A program made the translations under genes and the position numbers. The notes under the pieces were generated by a model. It had not been told where the DNA came from. It worked only from the letters and a program-made list of their open reading frames with translations, and did not search any database. A stretch of 64,000 nt of DNA. It comes from Terribacillus sp. FSL K6-0262. GTDB taxonomy: Bacteria > Bacillota > Bacilli > Bacillales > Amphibacillaceae. Positions 45,905 through 54,449 of this stretch are shown here, in pieces. The stretch is taken from positions 2,085,001 to 2,149,000 of the forward strand of contig NZ_CP150277.1 in assembly GCF_037977385.1 (NCBI RefSeq), written 5' to 3'. Numbering within the stretch: the first letter of the stretch is position 1; each line of letters opens with the position of its first letter.

Positions 45905-46341
45905 TCATCTCTTGGCAGGAGGGCTCGATAAGCCACCGGAGAGGTCAGTACTGTGGATGTATTGAAAGCACCATATGGAATCAGCCGGTCGATTAATTCA
46001 CGCATGCCGTTCATGTCGGGGACGGCTGCTTTCAATAAATAATTGATCGGCCCGGTCACCCGATGGCATTCGAGCACTGCTTCTTCTTTGGCAATCAAAT
46101 TTTCAAACTCCAAGTGGGAAATCTTCAATTCACTGACCTGGATGAACAGCAGGATATCCAGGCCCACCTTCGCATGCGCGACACGGGCAGTATAATGCTC
46201 GATGACACCGCGTTCCTCGAGCCTAGCCATCCTCTCTGAAACACTCGGTCTGCTCAGGGCCAGCTTTTTGGATAACTCGCTGATTGTGATACGGCCATCG
46301 TGCTGCAGCAATTCCAGTAAAGCGCGGTCAATGTGGTCCAT
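45898..46341 (-). CDS. Lrp/AsnC-family transcriptional regulator
   Basis: A 147-residue regulator: HTH (DGRITISELSKKLALSRPSVSERMARLEERGVI) followed by the RAM/AsnC ligand domain (LLFIQVSELKISHLE... GPINYLLKAAVPDM). Start ATG 46341 lies behind AAAGGAAGG; an in-frame start six codons upstream lacks a site. Close to LrpC-type proteins that respond to amino acids. An inverted repeat upstream may be its own operator. It is divergent from the YitT-like gene. Confidence 0.87.
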   Translation of the reverse strand: MDHIDRALLELLQHDGRITISELSKKLALSRPSVSERMARLEERGVIEHYTARVAHAKVGLDILLFIQVSELKISHLEFENLIAKEEAVLECHRVTGPINYLLKAAVPDMNGMRELIDRLIPYGAFNTSTVLTSPVAYRALLPRDDQ

Positions 46342-46362
46342 GATTCGCCTTCCTTTCACATT

Positions 46363-46419
46363 GCAGGTAATCCCTGCATATAATTTTCATTATGAATCTC
46401 AATATGAAGTATTGCCTGC
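46363..46419. promoter_or_regulatory. Candidate Lrp-type operator
   Basis: GCAGGTAAT and ATTGCCTGC (one mismatch) face each other across 39 AT-rich bases, between divergent genes. Widely spaced dyads suit Lrp oligomers. Confidence 0.35.
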
Positions 46420-46555
46420 AAAAATCTATTCATTTCTCATGTTATTTATTCTAACATAGAAAGTGAATTAACAGGATGTCGTGATTTATGACCGCCCATA
46501 TCACGATCGTGGGCTTGTTTCAACATGGATTCTGACTCGGAGAGGAGCAAATCAT

Positions 46556-47167
46556 TTGCTGCAAAAGTATTTGAAAATCGTCCTTGGCTGCTTCCTGGCA
46601 AGCCTAGGCTTGTATATGCTGAAAAACGCAGAGCTGGTGACAGGAGGAACGGCAGGACTTTCATTGGGATTATCCTATCTGCTGGCCTTGCCCTTTGGTG
46701 TCGTATTCTTTATCGTCAATATTCCATTCTACATCTTTTCATTCATCAATATGGGGTGGCGCTTTACGGTGACTACAATCGTATCCGTATCGATCCTGAC
46801 CTTGTTCTCGTTCCTTCATCCGTTATATCCCGCTATCGAACTTCCAGGCATTGTCGCAGCTGTCGGGGGCGGCTTGATCGTAGGATTCGGCTTGATTATT
46901 TTATTCATGAATCAAGCATCGCTGGGAGGAGCGAATATCCTCGCCTTGTTCCTGCAAAAGCGTTTCGGAACAAACCCAGGAACAATCAACTTCATTTTTG
47001 ATTTTTGCGTCGTGATGGTAAGCCTTTATTCGGTAGGTCTTGTCAAAGGCATCTATTCCGTTGCTTCCATTGCGGTGACATCATTTGTCATCAGCTACTT
47101 CAAGGAAAAGTTTGCAAAGCCTTTGCCAAAGCCAAATACAGCGCCAGTTGCCCAAGCAGCCGAATGA
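46556..47167 (+). CDS. YitT-family membrane protein, short form
   Basis: About 203 residues with five or six hydrophobic helices. The start is TTG 46556, eight bases after GGAG. The N-terminal LGCFLASLGLYMLKNAELVTGGTAGLSLGLSY and MNQASLGGANILALFLQKRFG are the conserved YitT/DUF161 blocks. The usual C-terminal DUF2179 domain of YitT proteins is missing, so this is a short form. Its function is unknown; the context next to an AsnC regulator suggests it could be controlled by it. Confidence 0.78.
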   Translation: MLQKYLKIVLGCFLASLGLYMLKNAELVTGGTAGLSLGLSYLLALPFGVVFFIVNIPFYIFSFINMGWRFTVTTIVSVSILTLFSFLHPLYPAIELPGIVAAVGGGLIVGFGLIILFMNQASLGGANILALFLQKRFGTNPGTINFIFDFCVVMVSLYSVGLVKGIYSVASIAVTSFVISYFKEKFAKPLPKPNTAPVAQAAE

Positions 47168-47192
47168 ACGAAGGAGAAATCCTTCGTTTTTT
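47167..47192 (+). terminator. Terminator after the YitT-like gene
   Basis: AACGAAGGA-GAAA-TCCTTCGTT followed by TTTT. Confidence 0.88.
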
Positions 47193-47345
47193 GAATTGGC
47201 CGGGGAGGGGGCGAATGGATGGAGAATGCTTGAAAGCATCCGCAGCTTGTATTTCTGCTTCGCTGATTATTCGAATCTACGAGCAACCTTATAGGAATGC
47301 GAGCAGTTATTTTCTGGAATTCATCATAAATAGACTTCTTACTGA

Positions 47346-47374
47346 TTGTTGTTGAGGTGCTTTTGTTATATGAT
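47346..47374 (+). promoter_or_regulatory. Probable sigma-A promoter of aguA-aguB
   Basis: -35 TTGTTG (47346-47351) and -10 TATGAT (47369-47374) with a 17-base spacer, about 48 bases before the aguA start. Confidence 0.55.
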
Positions 47375-47422
47375 ATTCCGGAAAGTCTGTTTTAAAGAAT
47401 CTATGATAAAGAGTGATGATGA

Positions 47423-48454
47423 ATGGAACAACATTTGACATATACGATGCCTCCGGAATGGGAGAAGCATGAGCGTACACTGATTAGCTGGCCGGTAAAA
47501 GATTCCATGGTGTACCCGGAGGATTGGGAAGCTGTTTGTAAAGGTTATGCGGAACTGATCCTGGCTATCGCGGAATTCGAACCGATTACGGTATTGGTGA
47601 ACGCAGAGGATCAAGATGCAGCGTCTTCTTATGTGGGACAAGCTGAGAATGTGACATTGCTTGAAGTCTCCCATAATGATGCATGGCTGCGTGATAATGG
47701 TCCGACATTCGTCCGGGACGAAGCGGGCAAGCTGGCAGGTGTGAACTGGCGTTTCAATGCATGGGGAGAGAAGTATTTCCCATGGGATCTGGATGATGCG
47801 GTGGCTCCTGCGGTCTTGAGCCACTTAGGCATTCAACAATTGGATGCTCCATTGGTATTGGAGGGCGGATCCATTCATGTGGACGGGGAAGGCACCCTGA
47901 TCACTACCGAGGAATGCCTTTTGAACCCGAACCGCAATCCTGATCTGTCCAAAGAGGATATCGAGGCTTATCTCCGTCGATATCTTGGTATTGAAAAAGT
48001 GATTTGGCTTAAACGCGGTGTTGCTGGAGATGAAACAGACGGACATGTCGATAATATCGCTTGCTTCGCGGCACCTGGTAAGCTGCTGCTGCAGGTGACA
48101 GATGATCCAGACGATGAAAATTATGAGATTACGCAGGAAAACCTGCGGATCCTTGATGAGACGAAGGATGCCAAAGGCCGTCAAATCGAAGTCATCGCAG
48201 TCCAGCAGCCGCCGAAGGCCACTTGGAATGACACGCGTTTGACATTGAGCTATATCAATTTCTATTTTGTGAATGGCGGCATCATCCTTCCTGTGTTCGG
48301 CAATACTGCCGCAGGAACAGATGAACGGGCGATCAAATTGCTTCAGGAGCAATTCCCGGATCGCCGGATCCGTACGATTGATGGACTGGCTATCATCAAA
48401 GAGGGCGGAAATGTGCATTGTACGACACAGCAAATGCCCGCAATAAAGGAGTGA
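47423..48454 (+). CDS. aguA: Agmatine deiminase
   Basis: A 343-residue guanidino-modifying enzyme that turns agmatine into N-carbamoylputrescine and ammonia. It has HNDAWLRDNGPTFV, LEGGSIHVDGEGT, DETDGHVDNIA with the catalytic histidine, and GGNVHCTTQQ with the nucleophilic cysteine. This fits the peptidyl-arginine-deiminase-like fold. The amidase for the next step follows by five bases, so the two make putrescine from agmatine. Confidence 0.95.
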   Translation: MEQHLTYTMPPEWEKHERTLISWPVKDSMVYPEDWEAVCKGYAELILAIAEFEPITVLVNAEDQDAASSYVGQAENVTLLEVSHNDAWLRDNGPTFVRDEAGKLAGVNWRFNAWGEKYFPWDLDDAVAPAVLSHLGIQQLDAPLVLEGGSIHVDGEGTLITTEECLLNPNRNPDLSKEDIEAYLRRYLGIEKVIWLKRGVAGDETDGHVDNIACFAAPGKLLLQVTDDPDDENYEITQENLRILDETKDAKGRQIEVIAVQQPPKATWNDTRLTLSYINFYFVNGGIILPVFGNTAAGTDERAIKLLQEQFPDRRIRTIDGLAIIKEGGNVHCTTQQMPAIKE

Positions 48455-48459
48455 ATCGA

Positions 48460-49335
48460 TTGAGAAAAGTAACCGTGGCTGCCACACAGATGGCTTGTTC
48501 TGGTGCAGTGGAAGAGAATATCGCCAATGCCGAGAAGCTTGTCCGCCAAGCTGCTGCAAAAGGCGCGAATGTCATTTTGCTGCAGGAGTTGTTCGAGACA
48601 CCTTACTTCTGCCAGAAGGAAAAGCCTGCTTATTATGCGTATGCAACAGAGCTGGACCAGAACAAAGCGGTGCAGCATTTCAAACAGGTGGCAAAAGAGC
48701 TTGGTGTGGTACTCCCGATCAGCTTTTATGAGAAAAAGAATAATGCAAACTATAATACAGTCGCTATGATCGATGCAGACGGATCTGTACTTGGCATCTA
48801 CCGGAAAACACATATTCCCGATGGACCAGGCTATGAGGAGAAATATTATTTTTCACCTGGGGATACTGGTTTCAAGGTATGGGATACGAGATTCGGAAAA
48901 ATCGGTGTCGGTATTTGCTGGGATCAGTGGTTCCCGGAAGCTGCTCGCAGCATGGCGCTCCAGGGAGCGGAAATCCTGCTATATCCAACAGCGATCGGCT
49001 CAGAGCCGGAGGATGCAAGCATCGATTCGAAGGATCATTGGCAAATGTGCATGCGCGGTCATGCAGCAGCCAATTTGGTGCCTGTCTTGGCATCGAATCG
49101 GATCGGAGTAGAGTCGGATGATGATTCGTCCATCACATTCTATGGTTCTTCCTTCATTGCTGGACCGCAGGGGAATTTGCTTAAGGAAGCAGGACGTACA
49201 GAAGAAGAAATCCTAATGGAAACATTCGATCTGGATGAACTCGCGATGCAGCGAGTGGAATGGGGTCTGTTCCGTGACCGCCGTCCGTCGATGTACCGCA
49301 ATCTCCTGAGCTCCGATGGCTCGACAATCATATAA
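48460..49335 (+). CDS. aguB: N-carbamoylputrescine amidase
   Basis: A 291-residue nitrilase-superfamily enzyme releasing putrescine, CO2 and ammonia. The Glu-Lys-Cys triad lies in LLQELFETPYFC, YRKTHIPDGPGYEEKYYF and GVGICWDQWFPE. It starts at TTG 48460, eight bases after AAAGGAG that overlaps the aguA end; an earlier in-frame ATG lies inside aguA. A terminator follows at once. Putrescine made here could feed the aminopropyltransferase 2.5 kb upstream. Confidence 0.94.
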   Translation: MRKVTVAATQMACSGAVEENIANAEKLVRQAAAKGANVILLQELFETPYFCQKEKPAYYAYATELDQNKAVQHFKQVAKELGVVLPISFYEKKNNANYNTVAMIDADGSVLGIYRKTHIPDGPGYEEKYYFSPGDTGFKVWDTRFGKIGVGICWDQWFPEAARSMALQGAEILLYPTAIGSEPEDASIDSKDHWQMCMRGHAAANLVPVLASNRIGVESDDDSSITFYGSSFIAGPQGNLLKEAGRTEEEILMETFDLDELAMQRVEWGLFRDRRPSMYRNLLSSDGSTII

Positions 49336-49339
49336 AACA

Positions 49340-49371
49340 AAAGCTGCCGGCTAGTCCTGGCAGCTTTTTTT
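49340..49371 (+). terminator. Terminator after aguB
   Basis: AAAGCTGCC and GGCAGCTTT around a 10-base loop, then T4, with one extra G-C pair at the loop side. Confidence 0.88.
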
Positions 49372-49540
49372 AATGGCGCATCATGACAGCAACGCCTGCT
49401 ATACATAAACCAGTCCCGATCTGTCTCGCAGCTACATCCAGATCAAGTAACCGCGCCAATTTCGGCAAGTCCTGCAAAATGATGATAGATAAGAAGATGA
49501 TTTTATCCCCTTGTATGTAATACCCATACCGCAGCTGAAA
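49370..49540 (-). pseudogene. C-terminal fragment of a membrane protein
   Basis: The minus-strand frame encodes about 56 residues ending KLARLLDLDVAARQ, IGTGLCIAGVAVMMRH and a stop, preceded by YIQGDKIIFLSIIIL. Hydrophobic helices with a cationic end look like the tail of a multi-helix carrier, for example of DMT/EamA type. No start codon with a ribosome binding site exists and a stop bounds it upstream, so it is a remnant. Confidence 0.4.
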
Positions 49541-49546
49541 TCAAAT

Positions 49547-49572
49547 AAAAACGACCCTTGTCAGGGTCGTTT
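49547..49572 (-). terminator. Terminator of the osmoprotectant operon
   Basis: AAACGACCCT and AGGGTCGTTT around TGTC; on the minus strand it is followed by TTATTTG, a few bases after the stop of the binding protein. Confidence 0.88.
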
Positions 49573-49574
49573 CA

Positions 49575-50474
49575 TCAGTCCTTGAGCAGATCATTTGCCT
49601 CGAGGAAGTCCTTGGCTACACGTTCTACACTCTTTTGCTCAATATCCACTTGGTAGTTCAATTCACGCAAGGTATCCTCTGTCAGGGCCTTCTGGAGCGG
49701 ATCCAGCAATTCCGTCAGCTCCGGATATTCATCAAGCGTTTCTTGGTTGATGGTAGCAGCATAATTGTAGGAAGGGAAAAACTTCTGATCATCTGCCAAT
49801 ATTTTCAGATCCATTGATTTAATCTGCGGATCCGTTACAAATGCTTGGGTGACGTCGATTTCATCGTTTTCCAATGCTGTGTAATAAAGACCTATTTCCA
49901 TTTCGCGGATATTGGAAGGAGGCACATCGAATCCATAATATTCTTCTAATCCAGGCATCCCATCTCTCCGATTCCTGAATTCCGTCTCCATGCCGAATCG
50001 GAGATCCTCAGGATTTTCTTTCGCATAAGCTGCCAAGTCACTTAAAGTTTCAATGCCTAATTCATCGGCTTCTTCCTGCTCCATGACGAGTGCATAAGTG
50101 TTGTTGGCATCGGTCAAGTTTGTCCAAGCCACGCCGTTCTTCTTATCCAATTCCTTAACCTTTTGCATCGCCTCGTCTTTATCCGCTATCGGCTCTTGAT
50201 CCAAATAGGTGACAAGTGCTGTACCAACATACTCCCATGTCATATCCACCTGTCGAGTCTCGATTGCTTGACGCATGGCAGAGGAGCCTAGATTTTGAAT
50301 TTCTTCGACATTATAACCGTTATCCTCCAATATGAAGGCTGTCATTTTGGCTATCACGAGCTGCTCAGTAAACGTTTTCGCTCCGACGGTAATGGTTTTC
50401 CCGCCAGGGCCGCATGAACTTAGCACGACTAATAAAGCCGTCAATAAGGCGAATAGGGTCAATCTTTTTTTCAT
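49575..50474 (-). CDS. Glycine betaine/choline-type ABC transporter binding lipoprotein (OpuC/YehZ-like)
   Basis: A 299-residue solute-binding lipoprotein with lipobox LSSC. The mature part has KTITVGAKTFTEQLVIAKM, a MRQAIETRQVDMTWEYVGTAL segment and a C-terminal lobe typical of quaternary-amine binders (OpuAC type 2/YehZ). The start is ATG 50474 behind AAAGGA; a longer frame has no signal. It is last in the operon permease-ATPase-permease-binding protein, the order of yehWXYZ rather than opuCABCD. Confidence 0.85.
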   Translation of the reverse strand: MKKRLTLFALLTALLVVLSSCGPGGKTITVGAKTFTEQLVIAKMTAFILEDNGYNVEEIQNLGSSAMRQAIETRQVDMTWEYVGTALVTYLDQEPIADKDEAMQKVKELDKKNGVAWTNLTDANNTYALVMEQEEADELGIETLSDLAAYAKENPEDLRFGMETEFRNRRDGMPGLEEYYGFDVPPSNIREMEIGLYYTALENDEIDVTQAFVTDPQIKSMDLKILADDQKFFPSYNYAATINQETLDEYPELTELLDPLQKALTEDTLRELNYQVDIEQKSVERVAKDFLEANDLLKD

Positions 50475-50493
50475 CGATTCAGGTATCCTTTCT

Positions 50494-51243
50494 TTACGGA
50501 TTTTGTGCTTTTCTGGCAAGCCGGAGTCCTTTTGGCACCAAGGCGAACTGCAGCCACTTGAATAGATAATCAATCACGATGGCAAGCAGTGTGACGGGAA
50601 CGGCTCCGGACATCAAAAATGCATTATCGAAAAGGCGGATACCTGTGAAAATCCATACACCCAGGCCTCCTGCACCGACTAGGTAAGCAAGTGCAGCGGT
50701 TCCGATATTGATGACCAATGCGGTCCGAACCCCCGCTATGATCGAGGTGAGTGCATTTGGAAGCTCGATTTTCCAAAGAATCTGTGTATTCGTTAGTCCC
50801 ATCCCTTTGGCTGCATCTTTCATATTGTCATCGACAGAGTCGATGCCGGCAATCGTGTTTTGCAAGATTGGCAGCAGGGAGTAGAGGAATAAGGCAACGA
50901 TGGCTGCGCTGATTCCGATACCCAGAAACCCCATGGCAAGTGCAAGCACAGCCAGGCTCGGAATCGTCTGACCAAGATTCGCAATGCCGACAATCAGCCA
51001 TTCCGATTTGCGGAATCTAGGACGTGTGACAAAGATACCCAGTGGTACAGCGAGCAGCACTGCAGCAGCTCCTGAAAGGAGTACGATCGTGATATGCTCA
51101 CCAAGCAAGCGCAGGAAAGTATCCGGCTGTTCCGCAATCTTACGGAACATATCATTGGCGAATGCCCAAACAAAGAAGGCGATGAGGAGCGCCCAAAAGA
51201 TAAGCTTGATGATCAAAGCGATGGTTTTATTTGTCCGTTCCAT
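50494..51243 (-). CDS. Osmoprotectant ABC transporter permease
   Basis: A 249-residue permease with about six helices. GAAAVLLAVPLGIFVTRPRFR and GQTIPSLAVLALAMGFLGIG precede the contact loop MKDAAKGMGLTNTQILWKIELPNA. A third hydrophobic group before the end is usual for OpuCD/YehW. Start ATG 51243 has AGGGGGC upstream; a longer in-frame start is less likely. Thirteen bases separate it from the ATPase stop. Confidence 0.85.
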   Translation of the reverse strand: MERTNKTIALIIKLIFWALLIAFFVWAFANDMFRKIAEQPDTFLRLLGEHITIVLLSGAAAVLLAVPLGIFVTRPRFRKSEWLIVGIANLGQTIPSLAVLALAMGFLGIGISAAIVALFLYSLLPILQNTIAGIDSVDDNMKDAAKGMGLTNTQILWKIELPNALTSIIAGVRTALVINIGTAALAYLVGAGGLGVWIFTGIRLFDNAFLMSGAVPVTLLAIVIDYLFKWLQFALVPKGLRLARKAQNP

Positions 51244-51256
51244 GATCAAAGCCCCC

Positions 51257-52228
51257 TCAGACGCTCTCCTTGATCTCACGGTGCAGGAACTGCTCGATCA
51301 AGTCCAAAGTGATACTGCCTTTACGCGTACCATTGTCGTTTTCCACGATTAATTGATCCGCTTCCTGGTTTAAGATTTTCGAGATGGCCACACGCAGGGA
51401 AAGATTCTCGTTGATATTCTGAGAATCAGGAGACTCCAGCACAGGCTTTAATGTCAAGGCATCAGCCAAGTCTTTCACTGTATACAGGCTCATGCTTTTC
51501 AGCACGCGGTCCTGACCGACGAACTCTGCGACAAAGCTGTTGGAAGGTTTGTTCAGCATCCTTGCTGGTTCGGCGTACTGCATCATCTTCCCGCCTTTGA
51601 GCAAGGCGATTTTATCTGCCATCTTGACGGCTTCATCAATGTCATGACTGACAAAAAGGATCGTCTTCTTGAGCTCTTTTTGAATTTGCAGGAATTCCTC
51701 CTGAAGGTGTGTGCGGATGATCGGATCCAGGGCTCCGAACGGTTCATCCATGAGCATGACCGGCGGGTCGGCAGCCAAGGCGCGGGCTACGCCTACGCGC
51801 TGCTGCTGACCTCCGGAAAGCTCATGCGGATATCGTTTCCGGTATTCATCCGGCTTCAAGCCGACGAGCTCCATCAACATGTTGAAGCGATCGCGCATTT
51901 TCTTTCTGTCCCAGCCCAGCAGGTTGGGCACAATCATGGCATTGTCTTCGATATTCATGTTGGGGAATAGTCCATTGGATTGAATGACATACCCGATATT
52001 ACGACGCATTTCTATCTTATTGGAATGCCGTACGCTTTTGCCATTGAGCATGATGTCGCCATCCGTGATGCTCTCCAGCTGGTTCACCATGCGAAGCAAG
52101 GTCGTCTTTCCGCAGCCGGAAGGACCCAGCATGATAACCAGTTCACCATCTTCGACTGTAAAATTCATATTTTCAATAGCCTTTACATTGCCGTTATATA
52201 CCTTTGTTACATCGTTGAAATGAATCAT
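51257..52228 (-). CDS. Osmoprotectant ABC transporter ATP-binding protein
   Basis: A 323-residue ATPase of the quaternary-amine transporter family: Walker A GPSGCGKTT, Q-loop VIQSNGLFPNM, signature LSGGQQQR, Walker B MLMDEPFGALDP and LFVSHD. The C-terminal 80 residues may be a single or degenerate CBS domain (SLRVAISKILNQEADQLIVEN). OpuCA normally has two CBS domains, so ionic-strength sensing could be weaker. It follows the first permease by 13 bases. Confidence 0.87.
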   Translation of the reverse strand: MIHFNDVTKVYNGNVKAIENMNFTVEDGELVIMLGPSGCGKTTLLRMVNQLESITDGDIMLNGKSVRHSNKIEMRRNIGYVIQSNGLFPNMNIEDNAMIVPNLLGWDRKKMRDRFNMLMELVGLKPDEYRKRYPHELSGGQQQRVGVARALAADPPVMLMDEPFGALDPIIRTHLQEEFLQIQKELKKTILFVSHDIDEAVKMADKIALLKGGKMMQYAEPARMLNKPSNSFVAEFVGQDRVLKSMSLYTVKDLADALTLKPVLESPDSQNINENLSLRVAISKILNQEADQLIVENDNGTRKGSITLDLIEQFLHREIKESV

Positions 52229-52241
52229 AATGTCACCCTTA

Positions 52242-52925
52242 TTATTTTTTTACACCCTTAGGCGTAAATAGATTTTCGATCAGACGCAGGAACAAATCGG
52301 CAATCAATGCCAAAATCGCAACCGAGATGGCACCTGCCAATATCATTGTATTATTGGTGCGAAGTATCCCTTGGTAAATGATACCTCCAAGACCCCCTGC
52401 ACCAATCAGCGTAGCAATGGCACCGACACCGATATTCAGGACAGTGGCAGTGCGGACTCCGGCCATGATCAATGGCAGGGCGTTTGGAAGCTCCACTTTG
52501 TAAAGACGCTGGAAAGTAGTCAGGCCGATACCGTTGGCGGCATCCCGTATATTGGGATCTACATTGCTGATTGCTGTGTAAGTATTCCGGATGATCGGTA
52601 GCTGTGAATAGAGAACAAGTGCAATGATAGCCGGTAAAGTACCGATTCCTTCGTTGATGAGTGAAAGAATTGGAATCATGATTCCAAATAATGCGAGGCT
52701 TGGAATAGTCATCATGATGGAAGCAATTTGAAGAATGGTTGAGGCTGCGTATCTATTGACGGAGCAATAGATACCTAATGGGACGCCAATCACAATGGCA
52801 ATGATGATTGCTGAACCGACAAGCTTGATATGGTCCCATGTATATCCGAGTATGAATGTAAAATTAGTTGTAAAATAATCGATTAAATCTGTAATGGGAG
52901 GGCACCTCCTGAATTTGTCATGCAA
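52242..52925 (-). CDS. Osmoprotectant ABC transporter permease (first gene)
   Basis: A permease of 217-227 residues with ITDLIDYFTTNFTFILGYTW at the N-terminus, GVPLGIYCSVNRYAA, MMTIPSLALFGIMIP and the loop NIRDAANGIGLTTFQRLYKVELPNA. The only standard start is ATG 52925, without a good ribosome site; residues 2-10 are unlike relatives. A strong AGGAGG (52905-52910) instead precedes an ATT codon at 52895-52893, which would give a start like those of homologues. The AGGAGG can pair with CCTCC just after it. It heads the operon. Confidence 0.8.
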   Translation of the reverse strand: MHDKFRRCPPITDLIDYFTTNFTFILGYTWDHIKLVGSAIIIAIVIGVPLGIYCSVNRYAASTILQIASIMMTIPSLALFGIMIPILSLINEGIGTLPAIIALVLYSQLPIIRNTYTAISNVDPNIRDAANGIGLTTFQRLYKVELPNALPLIMAGVRTATVLNIGVGAIATLIGAGGLGGIIYQGILRTNNTMILAGAISVAILALIADLFLRLIENLFTPKGVKK

Positions 52926-53333
52926 AAAGCTCTTGTCAGGCTTTTGCTACCTATTGTTATACCCAGATAAACCAACATCCTAACATGAAAGTATAGCCAT
53001 TACAAAGGCTGGTTCAACTTATAATACGGAGCATTGAAGAGGAAATAAGAGGAATACAGCCTTAGGGATGGCTGAGGGTATTAAATAAAGGAATTTCCTG
53101 TTCGACAGAAGGCGGGGACTTGGCTTAATGAAATTTAAAATAACTGAAAATTAAATAATATTACTAAAAATATATTTACTTCTCCCCAAAAAGGGTGGTA
53201 GTATATCTAAATACTAATATGTACTCATTAAAAATGTACTAGCACATAAGGAGTCACGCCCTTATGTGAAAAGAGAGAATGCAAAGCTGAGTAGTCAGAA
53301 TTGAATGACTATTCAGGAGAGGGAGCGGGAAGA
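52926..53333. other. Intergenic region between osmoprotectant operon and PTS IIC
   Basis: About 400 bases, AT-rich in the middle. Structured elements near the IIC start are a hairpin CACATAAGG-N8-CCTTATGTG at 53243-53268 and TAGTCA-N8-TGACTA at 53292-53311. A repeated GTACT motif occurs at 53221-53225 and 53236-53240. The 5' portion (to 53130) holds no gene. Confidence 0.45.
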
Positions 53334-54353
53334 ATGAAGGAATATTTTATCGAGCGAATGTACAAAGCATCACAAGGAATGGCAAATGCAGTCCTCGTGA
53401 CCCTCGGTATTGGTTTATTGATGGAAACCTTTGGTGAGTTTCTGAACTGGCCGACATTGATTGCTGTCGGTACAGTCGCGAAAGCATTGCTGGCACCAGC
53501 TTTAGGAGCGGGAATCGCTGTTCAGCTGGGCGGCAATACACTGGTCGTCTTCAGTGCGATGATCAGTGCGACAATCGGCGGTGCTGCAATGACTGTCGGC
53601 GATGACGGCTTGCTGACATCGATGGTGTCCGGTCAGCCGATCAGTGCTGTCCTTGCGGCGGTGGTCGCTACCTTTGTAGGAAAGAGGGTAGCAGGGAAGA
53701 CACCACTTGATATGATGGCCATCCCATTTGCGGCGGTATTTGTGGGGGGTATTGCAGGGGCGGGTCTTGCAGCTGTGACAACACCGTTACTGACATGGAT
53801 GAGCGGACAGATTGCCAACTCTGTTTCTGGTTCACCATTGCTTGCATCCATCGTCATTTCGTTGGTATGGAGCATTCTGTTGATGACACCAGCATCATCG
53901 GCGGCATTGGCGATCGCCTTGCAGCTGGATCCGGTATCCAGTGCTGCAGCATTGATTGGCTGTACTGCCCAATTCGTCGGATTCACTTTCATGAGTATCC
54001 GTCAGAATGATCTCGGTGGTTTCCTGGCACAGTTTGTCATTACACCGAAAGTACAATTCCCTAACTTGATCAAGAATCCAGCACTTGTCATCCCGCCATT
54101 CGTCGCTGCTGTCGTATGTGCTCCGATTGCGACAGTGCTGCTAGGTTTTACGACATCCTATGAACTGGCAGGTTTGGGCTTAAATTCATTCATTGCGCCG
54201 CTTAATATTCTGGCAAGCCAAGGCGTGGAAGCTTTCTTGATTTACTTGGCAACAGGTGTCATCCTGCCGCTGATCATCTCGCTTGGACTTTATCATGTCA
54301 TCAAATCAATCGGATGGGCCAAGGCCGGCGACCTGCGCATGGAAATCCAATAA
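53334..54353 (+). CDS. PTS sugar transporter subunit IIC, orphan (PTS_EIIC_2 type)
   Basis: A 339-residue membrane protein with about 10 hydrophobic stretches rich in Gly and Ala, with the pattern ALGAGIAVQLGGNTLVVFSAMISATIGGAAMTVGDDG of the PTS_EIIC_2 family. The usual IIA and IIB partners are missing here, so it may work with other components or be a non-PTS transporter. ATG 53334 has GGAGAGGGAGCGGG upstream; an earlier start lacks one. The leader carries two hairpins. Confidence 0.75.
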   Translation: MKEYFIERMYKASQGMANAVLVTLGIGLLMETFGEFLNWPTLIAVGTVAKALLAPALGAGIAVQLGGNTLVVFSAMISATIGGAAMTVGDDGLLTSMVSGQPISAVLAAVVATFVGKRVAGKTPLDMMAIPFAAVFVGGIAGAGLAAVTTPLLTWMSGQIANSVSGSPLLASIVISLVWSILLMTPASSAALAIALQLDPVSSAAALIGCTAQFVGFTFMSIRQNDLGGFLAQFVITPKVQFPNLIKNPALVIPPFVAAVVCAPIATVLLGFTTSYELAGLGLNSFIAPLNILASQGVEAFLIYLATGVILPLIISLGLYHVIKSIGWAKAGDLRMEIQ

Positions 54354-54359
54354 TCAGGG

Positions 54360-54384
54360 CCGCAGCTGTGAAGCTGCGGTTTTA
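54360..54384 (+). terminator. Terminator after PTS IIC
   Basis: CCGCAGCT-GTGA-AGCTGCGG then TTTTATC. Confidence 0.85.
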
Positions 54385-54449
54385 TCATGCAGTTTTACAT
54401 AATATTGATATACTGAAGGGAGATAAAATAAGAAAGAAGGATATCCTTC

